From positions 1 to 64,000 of the forward strand of contig CBDUBA010000006.1 of the NCBI GenBank assembly GCA_965365275.1: 64,000 bases of DNA, written 5' to 3'. A program made the translations under genes and the position numbers. The stretch comes from JAGTVG01 sp965365275 (GTDB lineage: Bacteria; Bacteroidota; Bacteroidia; Cytophagales; Cyclobacteriaceae). Under the pieces are notes generated by a model that saw only the letters and a list, made by a program, of their open reading frames with translations, did no database searches and was not told the DNA's origin. The first letter of the stretch is position 1, and each line of letters begins with the position of its first letter. Shown one piece after another: positions 9,312 through 18,601 of this stretch.

Positions 9312-10457
9312 ATGAATATACCTGAGGAACATAGTTTCGATTCTGCAGTCATGCTGGAATCCATGGCGGAAAGTGTATTGATCACCGATACAAAACTCCA
9401 GTATCCCGGGCCTCATATAATCTTTGTAAATGCTGCTTTTGAGAAAATGACAGGCTGGAACAGAAATGAGATAATTGGGAAAAGTCCCCGAATCCTGCAA
9501 GGACCAGATACTGATTATACAATCTTCAATGATATGCAGGAAACCCTTGAGGCAGGCAAAGTATGGAGTGGTAAAACTTTAAATTATCGAAAAGACGGAT
9601 CAGAGTTTTATATGCAATGGTCCATCGTCCCAGTTAAAGATGATCAGGGGGAAATAATACAATATCTGGCTGTCCAGAAGGATGTTACTCAATTTGTGTA
9701 TACGGAAAAAAAGCTCCAGGAATCAATGGAGTTTGAAAAGCTTAGAACGATAGAAATTGAAAAGACAAACAAAAAGCTGAATAGATTAGTTGCACAACAG
9801 AAAAAAACTCTTGACCTCTTCAAGAAATATGTTCCTGAACCAGTTGTCAAAAAGGCCTTGAAACAAGACGAGGAAGAGATCAGGAATGGAGAATTGCTGG
9901 ATGCCGCCCTGCTTTTCTGTGATATACGGAGTTTTACGCCTATAGCTGAGCGCTTATCCCCAAATCAGGTGGTTCATATGCTGAATACCTATTATTCTTT
10001 CATGTCTGATGTGATCAAAAAACATAACGGAGTCATAAATCAATTTGTAGGTGATGAAATATTCGTTTCCTTTGGTGCCCCGGTTCCGGTACCGGATCCT
10101 GAGATATCTTCGGTAAAATGTGCTCTGGAAATGATCGATAAGCTTGTTGAGATCAGTTGGAGTTTGAACGATATCCTTACAGGAAATCTGGCAATAGGTG
10201 TCGGGATCCATTATGGATCTATAGTGGCAGGTAACCTTGGATCCGACGACAGACTATCTTATTCCATTACTGGAGATGCTGTCAATGCAGCAAAAAGAAT
10301 TGAATCAATGACCAAAAAAATTAAAAATGCCATTTTGATCAGTGAACCGATATACCAAAAAACACATGATATCATTTCAACAAAGCGCTGGGGGAGGGTT
10401 GCGATCAAAGGTAAAAGAGAAAAGATCAGAATCTATCAAGTCCGTGGATTACTTTAA
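9312..10457 (+). CDS. PAS-domain class III nucleotide cyclase
   Basis: The protein has 381 residues, no signal peptide and no membrane segment. Residues about 10-127 are a PAS domain of LOV type (FVNAAFEKMTGWNRNEIIGK, then SPRILQGPDTD), but proline 59 replaces the cysteine that forms the flavin adduct in LOV photoreceptors. Residues about 130-175 form a coiled coil (EKKLQESMEFEKLRTIEIEK), the usual cyclase transducer. The cyclase domain covers about 195-380. It keeps both metal aspartates, D204 in LFCDIRSFTP and D248 in QFVGDEIF, and the transition-state residues N325 and R329 in GDAVNAAKRIE. The base-recognition lysine is Gln (Q244) and its partner is Ser (S318), so substrate choice is uncertain. 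It is the first of four cyclases in the window and probably makes a cyclic nucleotide in response to a cytoplasmic signal. Confidence 0.85.
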   Translation: MNIPEEHSFDSAVMLESMAESVLITDTKLQYPGPHIIFVNAAFEKMTGWNRNEIIGKSPRILQGPDTDYTIFNDMQETLEAGKVWSGKTLNYRKDGSEFYMQWSIVPVKDDQGEIIQYLAVQKDVTQFVYTEKKLQESMEFEKLRTIEIEKTNKKLNRLVAQQKKTLDLFKKYVPEPVVKKALKQDEEEIRNGELLDAALLFCDIRSFTPIAERLSPNQVVHMLNTYYSFMSDVIKKHNGVINQFVGDEIFVSFGAPVPVPDPEISSVKCALEMIDKLVEISWSLNDILTGNLAIGVGIHYGSIVAGNLGSDDRLSYSITGDAVNAAKRIESMTKKIKNAILISEPIYQKTHDIISTKRWGRVAIKGKREKIRIYQVRGLL

Positions 10458-10545
10458 TTCCTGCAATAATCCATTACCCAAACCAATATTAGAAATCTAA
10501 AAATCCGATTCTTATTTTAACCAAAGAATACCTATTCAGGGAATC

Positions 10546-12942
10546 TTATTCCTGATTGATCTCAAACATGTATTCACCCGCCGGTACCCGCATTTTTACA
10601 AAACCATTCCCCTGTTCAAGAATTTCTAATTCATCTGTTTGATCAATTGCTTTGTCGGCAATTCTGATCTTTGATATGGACTCAGGGAAGGTAAGTTCTG
10701 CCCAAGTATTTTCAGGGATGCTTAATTCGTAATCTATCTTTCCTTCATCTTTCTTCCAATGTGTCTTTATCCAGCCAAAACCTGTTTTGTGCCCGGACCT
10801 AAGATAGGTCAATTCTTCAGGGAATTGAGGATTGAGTCTAATTTCCTTAAAACCTGGTTTCTTCACCACGGGATTAATACCTGCCAGGCCATAATAGAGA
10901 TAATCGCCAATACTTCCGAACATGATATGATTCCGGGATTGGGATCCGTCCCAGTTCTGCCACATGGTCGTTGCACCCTGCTCAATCCAGTTCCCAAAAG
11001 AAGGAAAATCTTTCTGATCAGTCATTTTATATAATATGTCTTTCCTGTCAAACTCTATCAACACATCAATCATCTTTCTTAGACCTACCACACCGCAATC
11101 AAAATGGTAATCCCTCCGTTCAATTTCAAGAAGTAAGTTCTCAAAAACAGGTTTTTTCAATTGACCCGGCACCATTCCACAAGCCAGTGCCAGTGCCATT
11201 TGTGTTTGACCACCATTGCCATAAATATCTTTACCTGCATCGAAGTATTTTTCATGAAATGAATCTGCAATATTAACCTGCAGCTGACCATATCTGTTCA
11301 TATCCGCCTCCAGTCCAAGTATCTCTGCTATATTTTTCATAATACCGGCAAACCATCCAAAATAGGCACTGGAGATATAACCGCCTTCTGTATGTGTTAT
11401 AATGGATTTATGATCGTCAATACCAAAATCAAGGAGATAATTCTCAGCTACGTTTTCCAGGTGTGTCATATATTCGGACATAAGAGGATAGTAGGTTTTT
11501 AAGATCTCAATATTTCCTGTATGAATATACAGTGACCAGGGTATAACAACAGCAGATCCTTCCCAATGGGGGCCATAACCATAGGGTCTTTTAGCCGGAT
11601 CCTTTCCGTATTCATATCCCCATCCGCTGGTAGGAATGATGCCTGGCAGGTCCCCGTCTGGCCTTTGTTCATCCAGATGATCATCCATCCATTTCAGGTA
11701 AGCCGTAACGGCGTCATAATTAAACAGGCCGGTACCGACAACCAGCTGGCCATCTCCGGTCCACGCCATTTTCTCCCGGTGCGGACAATCTTCCGGATAA
11801 CCGTGAAAATTCCCCAAATAGGACCATTTAATATTCTCATGTATCTTGTTAAACAAGGTATTTGAACATTCAAAATAACCCACTTCTTCAAAGTCTGTGT
11901 GGATCATATAGGCTTCGATATTTTCGGGCTTTAATTTGCCTGAGATTCCGCTTACTTCTACATATTGAAAGCCGAAATAGACAAATCTTGGTTCATATTC
12001 CTGGTTTTCAGAACCATCCGACACATATCTGGTGGTTTGTGTTTCTCCGGTAAAAATGAATCTTTGAAGCTCTTTGATATCAAGTTTTCCATCATCATAA
12101 ATGCGCTCACCGTACCTTAGAATTATTTCCTTAGCCTCCGCCTCATTTAACCGGATCCTGGCCCAACCCGAAATGTTTTGACCAAAATCTACAAGAAATA
12201 CACCTTCTTCAGGCTCATTGATCGATACGGGATGAATTTTTTTCACTTTTCTGATAGGTGGCATGACTTGCCTCGATAATATTCCTTGTGGTCCCTGACC
12301 GGTGATCACCGGATCCCAGTCTGAGTCATCATAGCCGGGTTCACTCCAACCATTAATATTTTCTCTTGCATCATAGGTTTCCCCATTCCTGATCTGATCG
12401 AAAATTATAGGTCCAGTAGAAAACTTCCAGGACTCATCTGTCTTAATGATCGTCTTCCTCCCGTTAACATATTCGATACGGATCTCGCATATAAATGCCG
12501 GTGGACCTCGCCAGGGAGCATGGTCAAAATCCCATGCTGATTCGGTGTCCACGTTATAAAACCCATTCCCGACAATGCCACCAGCAGTGTTCCGTCCTGG
12601 TACCAGTAAGTCTTTTACATCAAATACCTGGTATTTTACTCTTTTATCATACCGGGTAAAGGCTGGATCCAGCACATGGTCGCCCACCTTGGATCCATTT
12701 ATGTAGAACTCAAAGTAACCTACACCAGTCACCTTTGCGTAGGCAGCCCGTATATCTTTTGTAATATCAAATTCCTTTCGAAAATATGGGGCCGCCATGG
12801 TAGTATCGAAATCCTGAGTTCTTGTCCCGGCAGTTATCCAGGAAGCCCGCCATTCTTCTTCCGAAAAAGGTGTTTCAATCCGGGTATCGGTAGCACAGGA
12901 CAATAGGATTGTGGTCAATGCAAATAATAAGAAATTTTTCAT
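10546..12942 (-). CDS. GH78 alpha-L-rhamnosidase, lipoprotein
   Basis: The 798-residue protein has a lipobox ending ILLSC (Cys16), which suggests anchoring in the outer membrane. The N-terminal domains show the Bac_rhamnosid_N pattern (GVGYFEFYINGSKVGDHVLD, TRYDKRVKYQVFDV, GNGFYNVD), followed by DFGQNISGWARI and the (alpha/alpha)6 barrel. The family hallmark reads GYPEDCPHREKMAWTGDGQ at about 381-399. This is the HREK subtype and not the RDER form found in the other GH78 protein at 55954. A C-terminal beta domain follows (about 700-798). It should release terminal alpha-L-rhamnose from plant, algal or bacterial glycans or glycosides. The next gene upstream on the same strand (13172-14260) is 229 nt away, so a shared transcript is uncertain. 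Confidence 0.9.
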   Translation of the reverse strand: MKNFLLFALTTILLSCATDTRIETPFSEEEWRASWITAGTRTQDFDTTMAAPYFRKEFDITKDIRAAYAKVTGVGYFEFYINGSKVGDHVLDPAFTRYDKRVKYQVFDVKDLLVPGRNTAGGIVGNGFYNVDTESAWDFDHAPWRGPPAFICEIRIEYVNGRKTIIKTDESWKFSTGPIIFDQIRNGETYDARENINGWSEPGYDDSDWDPVITGQGPQGILSRQVMPPIRKVKKIHPVSINEPEEGVFLVDFGQNISGWARIRLNEAEAKEIILRYGERIYDDGKLDIKELQRFIFTGETQTTRYVSDGSENQEYEPRFVYFGFQYVEVSGISGKLKPENIEAYMIHTDFEEVGYFECSNTLFNKIHENIKWSYLGNFHGYPEDCPHREKMAWTGDGQLVVGTGLFNYDAVTAYLKWMDDHLDEQRPDGDLPGIIPTSGWGYEYGKDPAKRPYGYGPHWEGSAVVIPWSLYIHTGNIEILKTYYPLMSEYMTHLENVAENYLLDFGIDDHKSIITHTEGGYISSAYFGWFAGIMKNIAEILGLEADMNRYGQLQVNIADSFHEKYFDAGKDIYGNGGQTQMALALACGMVPGQLKKPVFENLLLEIERRDYHFDCGVVGLRKMIDVLIEFDRKDILYKMTDQKDFPSFGNWIEQGATTMWQNWDGSQSRNHIMFGSIGDYLYYGLAGINPVVKKPGFKEIRLNPQFPEELTYLRSGHKTGFGWIKTHWKKDEGKIDYELSIPENTWAELTFPESISKIRIADKAIDQTDELEILEQGNGFVKMRVPAGEYMFEINQE

Positions 12943-13171
12943 AGGAACTGAAAATTCTGGAAAAACTGGATAAAATAGGAGTACTCTATCGGTAGATCCA
13001 ATAAAAATTAAATATATAAAAATCCCCTTATTCTGCTGAATTTCCAGTGTACTTTTTCGTATATCTAAAACCCGGGTCTTTCTTGATTTGCGTCGTTTAG
13101 TAAACAGATTTTATTAAACAAACTTGGATCTTAGATCCGTTCATGTTAAAGACTAACCACTGTGATAAATA

Positions 13172-14260
13172 CTAAAACCTCCTGGTATAGCCTGCGAATA
13201 TGAGATAATCCGCCAGGCCGCCACTTGTGAAAAAATCCAATGAAGCATCATAATTACTGGTCTTAACATTTCTGTGCAGTGCAACAGGAACGGAAAAATT
13301 TATGGTGTTCTTAATATTGCTCCATACAATACCAGGTTCAAAGTAGACAATATTACCTGGCCGGCGGAATCCATCACTATCACCGATAAAATCGTTGACA
13401 GGCATTCCGTCAATACGGGCTCCCAGACTGAATACAAATTGCGAAACGGCAGCATTAAGCCCTAATCTGAAATTATACTGATCGGCAACAGAAGCATAGG
13501 TTAAATTATTTACCTGTGGGGGGAATCGATAAAAAGGTTGGACCGATCCATTCATATTTCTCGGGTTGATCAGATAAAATCCCGAAGCATAGATACTCAA
13601 AATCTCCTGAATTTGCTGTATCCAGTAAGTTTCCAGGATTATACCCCATCCACCATCGCCCGGAAGCAGGGCAAAATCAAGATCTCTCAATTCAGTTGTG
13701 CCATTTGCAAGGAAATACGTATCCTGAAGATCCGTTTTCCCGGTTGGGAATTTGATCCCGAGGCCCAATGCAACATTTCCCTTCGTCTGTTTCAGAGGAT
13801 CGATGAGCCAGTAGTTGGCCGATAAACGAATATCGCCCAACCGGATCCCGTCCGTTGAGATGGTGTGTCGGATAAGATCATCGTGTCGGAAACTCTCCTC
13901 AATAATGATTAAAGGTAAATTTAATACAAGGCTCCAACGATGGTTGATGCTGTACCTCCCAAAGAGATCAATTGTATGTCCATGCATGATGGGTTGAGAT
14001 TCTGTATCCATAACCGGATCCCTCCATACAGTGTCTCCCACAAAATATTTGTCGGATTGCAGATACCGGTAGGATACGCCTACTTCCCATTGTCCATCCA
14101 CCAGGTAGGAAAGATTTTGAGTACCCAGGTTTGGGGGAATGTGCTTGGCTGGGATACAACCCTGAGCCCTAAGTTCGTAAGTGCAGGCATGAATAAGTAG
14201 GGCTGTAAATATAATTCCGGTTGAAAACTTGAGAGTTATTGATTTTCCCTTATTTTTCAT
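13172..14260 (-). CDS. Outer-membrane beta-barrel protein of transporter type
   Basis: The start was placed at MKNKGKSITLKF, which opens a signal sequence ending YELRAQG; a longer frame from 14353 has an unlikely N-terminus rich in Asn and Phe. The mature protein of about 330 residues has the strand and turn pattern of Bacteroidota/Proteobacteria barrels annotated as transporters (phenol-degradation MetA-like): GQWEVGVSYRYLQSDKYFVG, DLFGRYSINHRWSLVLNLPL, GDIRLSANYWLID, LGLGIKFPTGKTDLQ, FRLGLNAAVSQFVFSLGARID, and a final aromatic-basic end (FAGYTRRF). Two cysteines lie just after or near the signal sequence. The substrate is unknown. It faces the first tandem cyclase gene across a 185-bp divergent region. 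Confidence 0.6.
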   Translation of the reverse strand: MKNKGKSITLKFSTGIIFTALLIHACTYELRAQGCIPAKHIPPNLGTQNLSYLVDGQWEVGVSYRYLQSDKYFVGDTVWRDPVMDTESQPIMHGHTIDLFGRYSINHRWSLVLNLPLIIIEESFRHDDLIRHTISTDGIRLGDIRLSANYWLIDPLKQTKGNVALGLGIKFPTGKTDLQDTYFLANGTTELRDLDFALLPGDGGWGIILETYWIQQIQEILSIYASGFYLINPRNMNGSVQPFYRFPPQVNNLTYASVADQYNFRLGLNAAVSQFVFSLGARIDGMPVNDFIGDSDGFRRPGNIVYFEPGIVWSNIKNTINFSVPVALHRNVKTSNYDASLDFFTSGGLADYLIFAGYTRRF

Positions 14261-14408
14261 AATTGCAGTTTTTACCAAATTGAAATATAAGAAATGTGGC
14301 TTAAAAAACAAATAATTATTTTTTGATATAATCTCGACATATTGATTGGACATTTATTGCAATTTTAAAATATTTACTAAGCAAAATAGGTTCTTACCCA
14401 ACACCCTA

Positions 14409-14439
14409 TTGAAAATAGGTTTATAAAGAAGTATCTTTA
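14409..14439 (+). promoter_or_regulatory. Candidate promoter of first tandem cyclase
   Basis: TTG at 14409-14411 is followed after exactly 20 nt by TATCTTTA (14432-14439), matching the Bacteroidota sigma-A pattern (-33 TTG, -7 TAnnTTTG) with a final A for G. The ATG is 6 nt downstream, so transcription would start at or next to the start codon. The same geometry occurs before the second cyclase (16450-16480). This is inference from spacing; no start-site data exist here. Confidence 0.42.
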
Positions 14440-14445
14440 AAAATT

Positions 14446-16386
14446 ATGTCAAATTCTATTCGTCAGCTTGCTGCCATTATGTTTACGGATATTGTCGGTT
14501 ATACGAAACTTATGGGCGATGATGAAGAAAAAGGATTTGATGTACTCAATAAAAACCGGTCCATACAAAAGCCTGTCATTGAAAGATACAATGGAATCCT
14601 TCATAAAGAGCTTGGTGACGGCGTTCTGGCATCTTTCAAGACAGCCACTGATGCGGTTCAATGCAGCCTTGAAATTCAATCCATATGTAAAGCAGAAAAA
14701 GATCTCAGGATACGAATAGGCATCCATTTAGGGGAGGTTTTATTCGATCAGAACGATGTTTTTGGGGATGGTGTAAATATTGCCTCACGCATTCAGGAAA
14801 AAGCACCCCCGGGGAGCATATATATTTCTGAACCGGTTTTCAGGAATATTCAGAACAAAAAAGGCATCGGAGCTTATTTTGTAAAGGAGGAATTTCTGAA
14901 GAATGTTAAATTCCCGGTGAGTATTTATGAGCTTAACAAAAGAGGTAGCCAACCAACCGCTTTATCACATACCCAGAAATCCATTGCTGTCCTTCCCTTT
15001 GTGAATATGAGTACAGATCCCGAACAGGAATTTTTCTGTGATGGGATATCAGAAGAGATCATAAATACGATCGTCCAGTTTCCGGATATAAAAGTCTCAG
15101 CCCGTACTTCCTCCTTTTCATTTAAGGGGAAAAAAGAAGATCTGAAAAGTATAGGGCAAAAACTTGGCGTAAGCAATATATTGGAGGGCAGTGTCCGGAA
15201 ATCCGGCAATCGTGTAAGGATCACTGCCCAATTGCTTGAGGCATCGACCGGATTTCATTTATGGTCCAAAAAATACGATCGGGAACTGGATGATGTTTTT
15301 GCCATCCAGGATGAGATTGCCCTTGAAATCGCTAACCAGTTAAAACTAACACTATCAGCGACCCAGGATGCGCCTTACACCAGGAATCAAACCCAGAATT
15401 TCGAGGCGTACCAGCAGTATTTCAAAGGAAGATCGATTTATTTCAGGAGGGGGCCAGATATAAAGGACGCCATTGCCTGCTTTGAAAATGCACTTGACAT
15501 TGATCCCCAATATGCATTGGCTCATTCCGGGCTTGCTGACAGCTATATTATGTTTGGTTTCTGGGGGATCATGGCTCCCAAAGATTGTTGGACGCATGCT
15601 TTGATTGCTGCCGAAAAGGCCAGCCAGTTGGATCCGGATTCAAGTGAGGTTTGCACAACCCGGGGGATGATCGCCTTGCTTTACCACAGAGATTATACAA
15701 AAGCAGAATTATTATTTCAACAAGCAATAAACCTGAACCCGACCAATACTCAGGCCAGGGTTTGGTATGGGCTATTTTATCTTCTGACCATTAAGGATGA
15801 TATAGAAAAAAGTCTGGAGCAATGCAAACTTGCAACAGAGTATGATCCATTATCTTCCTATGCTTTCAGTGCTTATGCATGGGCTTTGATCATTGCCAAA
15901 GATATGGATTCAGCGAACCGCTTTGCAAAAGCTGCATTAAAATTAGGTCAAAACGGACTTTTTGCCCACAGTACAATGGGATATTGTTATTTATTGTCTA
16001 ATAACCTGGAAGGAGCCCTAAAAGAATTCAAAATTTGTTATAAACTTTCAAGTCGTAACGTTATGGGTCTGTTTTTACTGTATCGGGTTTATAATAAGAT
16101 GAACCAGTCGGAGCATTCATCAAAAATCACTAAAGCATTGGAAAAAGAATTAATGAACGTGTTTTTAATGCCAACAGCCACTGCTATTGCTTCTGCTTAT
16201 CTTGGGAAAGATGAACTGGCCATTAAGGCTTTAAAAATTGCTGCAGATACCCATGATCCTTCTTTTCCTTTACAAATAGGGCTTTATCTCTTAGAATCCA
16301 GGGCACTTACCCAGTTGAATAAGTTTAAAAAAATACTTACTGATGCTGGAATACCACCTAATGATAATTGGAATAAAAAAGATTGA
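14446..16386 (+). CDS. Adenylate cyclase-TolB-like-TPR fusion protein (tandem copy 1)
   Basis: The 646-residue protein lacks a signal peptide and membrane segments. Residues 1-165 are a class III cyclase domain with every key residue: metal aspartates D15 (IMFTDIVGYTKL) and D58 (HKELGDGV), adenine-recognition pair K54 and D104, and N111 and R115 in GDGVNIASRIQ. This set predicts ATP as substrate. Residues about 178-300 are the TolB-like domain commonly linked to such cyclases (SIAVLPFVNMSTDPEQEFF, ILEGSVRKSGNRVRI, WSKKYDRELDDVFAIQDEIA). From about 320 to the end there are tetratricopeptide repeats (ALAHSGLADSYIMF, ARVWYGLFYLLT, GYCYLLSNNLEGALKEFKIC). TPRs likely bind a protein partner that controls cyclase output. 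The next gene is a close paralog 99 nt downstream. Confidence 0.9.
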   Translation: MSNSIRQLAAIMFTDIVGYTKLMGDDEEKGFDVLNKNRSIQKPVIERYNGILHKELGDGVLASFKTATDAVQCSLEIQSICKAEKDLRIRIGIHLGEVLFDQNDVFGDGVNIASRIQEKAPPGSIYISEPVFRNIQNKKGIGAYFVKEEFLKNVKFPVSIYELNKRGSQPTALSHTQKSIAVLPFVNMSTDPEQEFFCDGISEEIINTIVQFPDIKVSARTSSFSFKGKKEDLKSIGQKLGVSNILEGSVRKSGNRVRITAQLLEASTGFHLWSKKYDRELDDVFAIQDEIALEIANQLKLTLSATQDAPYTRNQTQNFEAYQQYFKGRSIYFRRGPDIKDAIACFENALDIDPQYALAHSGLADSYIMFGFWGIMAPKDCWTHALIAAEKASQLDPDSSEVCTTRGMIALLYHRDYTKAELLFQQAINLNPTNTQARVWYGLFYLLTIKDDIEKSLEQCKLATEYDPLSSYAFSAYAWALIIAKDMDSANRFAKAALKLGQNGLFAHSTMGYCYLLSNNLEGALKEFKICYKLSSRNVMGLFLLYRVYNKMNQSEHSSKITKALEKELMNVFLMPTATAIASAYLGKDELAIKALKIAADTHDPSFPLQIGLYLLESRALTQLNKFKKILTDAGIPPNDNWNKKD

Positions 16387-16449
16387 CTCAATTTGCCGTA
16401 AACAGAAACTCACCTGAAATTAATAATTTATTCCTATATCGAATTACTA

Positions 16450-16480
16450 TTGATTAAGACCTTCTATTGAATTATATTTA
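16450..16480 (+). promoter_or_regulatory. Candidate promoter of second tandem cyclase
   Basis: TTG at 16450-16452, a 20-nt spacer and TATATTTA at 16473-16480 repeat the arrangement before the first copy. The ATG follows 5 nt later. An own promoter for the second copy would mean that the two cyclases need not be co-transcribed. Confidence 0.42.
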
Positions 16481-16485
16481 GAGTT

Positions 16486-18429
16486 ATGTCCAATCCAAAG
16501 AGAAAGCTTGCTGCCATTATGTTTACCGATATTGTGGGGTATACCAAACTAATGGGACAGGATGAAGATAAAGGATTCTCAATACTGCAGAGAAACGAAT
16601 CCCTGCAAAAACCCATCATACAAAAGTATCACGGACAATGCCTTAAAGAAATGGGAGATGGACTTCTGGCTTCATTCGATACGGCCACTGACGCAGTTTT
16701 ATGTGGAAGGGAAATACTCCAAAATTGCAGGGATGAAACAGAATTGAATTTAAGAATTGGTATCCATTTGGGTGAAGTGGTATTTAAGGAAAACGATGTT
16801 TTTGGTGATGGCGTCAACATCGCCTCACGCCTTCAGGAGAAGGCTCCATCAGGAGCAATATACTTCTCCGAGGCTGTATTTCGAAATATTCAAAATAAAA
16901 AAGGTGTCACCGCCACTTTTATAGGAGAGGAAAAGCTTAAGAATGTTAATTTTCCAATTCGGATCTATGAATTAAATATAGGGCATGGGCAGATTAAAAA
17001 CCCGTCAAATAAAAGTGTCGAAAAGTCCATCGCAGTATTACCCTTTGTGAATATGAGCGGCGATCCGGAGCAGGAATATTTCTGCGATGGAATATCAGAG
17101 GAAATTATCAATGCCATAGTGCAATATCCTAACCTGAAGGTTTCAGCACGAACATCCTCTTTCAGTTTTAAAGGTAAAAATGAGGATCTGAGAATTATCG
17201 GGCAGAAATTAAGTGTCAGCAATGTTCTGGAAGGAAGTGTTCGTAAGTCCGGAGATCATGTAAGGGTTACTGCCCAGCTACTGGAAGCTTCTACTGGTTT
17301 TCACCTTTGGTCCAAAAAGTATGATAGAAAACTGGAGAATATTTTTGCTATTCAGGATGAAATAGCCTTGGAAATAGCGGATCAATTGATGGCAACTTTA
17401 TCCGACAAAGAAGAAACGCCAAAAATTAGGAGCCATACACATGATCTTGAAGCATATCAGCTCTATTTTAAAGGAAGATCGCTCTATTATCAGCGTGGGC
17501 CAACTATTTTGGAAGGACTTGAATGCTTCAAGCAAGCCATTAATATTGATCCAAATTACGCACTGGCTTACTCAGGATTGGCGGATTCCCATGTTATGTT
17601 ATCCCTGTGGGGGTATATATCCCCGGAAGAGTGTTGGTCGGCCGCTATACCCGCTTCTGAGAAGGCGATCCTTTTAGATCCGGAATTAAGTGAAACCTGC
17701 CACACCAGAGCCATTATAGCCTTATTGTACGAAAGGGATTACAAATTGGCGCAAAATCTATTTTTAAAAGCGCTTAAATTGAATCCAACCAATACCCAGG
17801 CCAGAGTCTGGTATGGACTTTTTTATCATTTGTACATTCACAATCATAAGGAACCCGGGCTTAATCAATGTGAAATTGCACTGGCAAATGATCCGTTATC
17901 CGGATATGCACATAACAGTATGGCTTTTGCCTGTCTTTATACGAATCATATGAAAAGAGCAGAAGAGGAATCAAGGATAGCTTCAAAACTTGAACCTGAT
18001 TCTTTATACACACATAGTGTTATTGCCCAGATTAAGATGATAAATGGTGATATGGATGAAGCTCTGAAGGAAGCAAAGATATGTAACAAGATGTCAAGCA
18101 AAGGGCCGCTTTTCTTACTATTTATTATTTATATTTATCAAAACACAGGCAAACCGGATCTGGCAATGGAATCTTTTCATAGAATACAACAGATTATGGA
18201 AAACGGTAACATCACACCTTTGTATGCTTCCATAGCTGCTGCCTATCTGGGAAATTCAGAATATGCATTGAAACAGTTGAAAAATGCCGTAGAAACCTAT
18301 GACACGATATTCCCACTTGGAATAAGTCTGGTTAATCGAATACAAACAATTTCTCAGCTGCCCGGATTTATTGATGTAATTAAGAATGCCGGTGTACCTG
18401 TAAATCAGGAATGGTTGAAGAAAAGCTGA
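16486..18429 (+). CDS. Adenylate cyclase-TolB-like-TPR fusion protein (tandem copy 2)
   Basis: The 647-residue paralog of the preceding protein can be aligned along its whole length; the cyclase domain is nearly superimposable with identical residue numbering (D15, K54, D58, D104, N111, R115), so it should also use ATP. The TolB-like segment (SIAVLPFVNMSGDPEQEYF, NVLEGSVRKSGDHVRVTAQL) is strongly conserved. The TPR half diverges most, especially after about residue 480 (KRAEEESRIASKLEPDSLYT, EALKEAKICNKMSSKG). Divergence concentrated in the repeat half, with a conserved catalytic half, suggests a duplicated enzyme with different binding partners. There is no membrane segment, unlike the third member at 37771. 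Confidence 0.9.
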   Translation: MSNPKRKLAAIMFTDIVGYTKLMGQDEDKGFSILQRNESLQKPIIQKYHGQCLKEMGDGLLASFDTATDAVLCGREILQNCRDETELNLRIGIHLGEVVFKENDVFGDGVNIASRLQEKAPSGAIYFSEAVFRNIQNKKGVTATFIGEEKLKNVNFPIRIYELNIGHGQIKNPSNKSVEKSIAVLPFVNMSGDPEQEYFCDGISEEIINAIVQYPNLKVSARTSSFSFKGKNEDLRIIGQKLSVSNVLEGSVRKSGDHVRVTAQLLEASTGFHLWSKKYDRKLENIFAIQDEIALEIADQLMATLSDKEETPKIRSHTHDLEAYQLYFKGRSLYYQRGPTILEGLECFKQAINIDPNYALAYSGLADSHVMLSLWGYISPEECWSAAIPASEKAILLDPELSETCHTRAIIALLYERDYKLAQNLFLKALKLNPTNTQARVWYGLFYHLYIHNHKEPGLNQCEIALANDPLSGYAHNSMAFACLYTNHMKRAEEESRIASKLEPDSLYTHSVIAQIKMINGDMDEALKEAKICNKMSSKGPLFLLFIIYIYQNTGKPDLAMESFHRIQQIMENGNITPLYASIAAAYLGNSEYALKQLKNAVETYDTIFPLGISLVNRIQTISQLPGFIDVIKNAGVPVNQEWLKKS

Positions 18430-18601
18430 AAATAAAAAAATCCGTCGCATTTTGTGTATTTGGAATTCCTGTTTTTAATCATTAACTTGAAAGATTGTAC
18501 GTAGAGAAAGATTTAGCAAATAGGTACTATGCGTTCTTTTCGCTACAATTGATAAAAAACCACAACTTTAATTTATTACGCAAAAACCAAAAATTACAAC
18601 C

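Noticed and set aside
9312..10457. A blue-light LOV photoreceptor cyclase
   Set aside because: The adduct-forming cysteine is Pro59, so LOV photochemistry is not expected; it was kept as a PAS domain.
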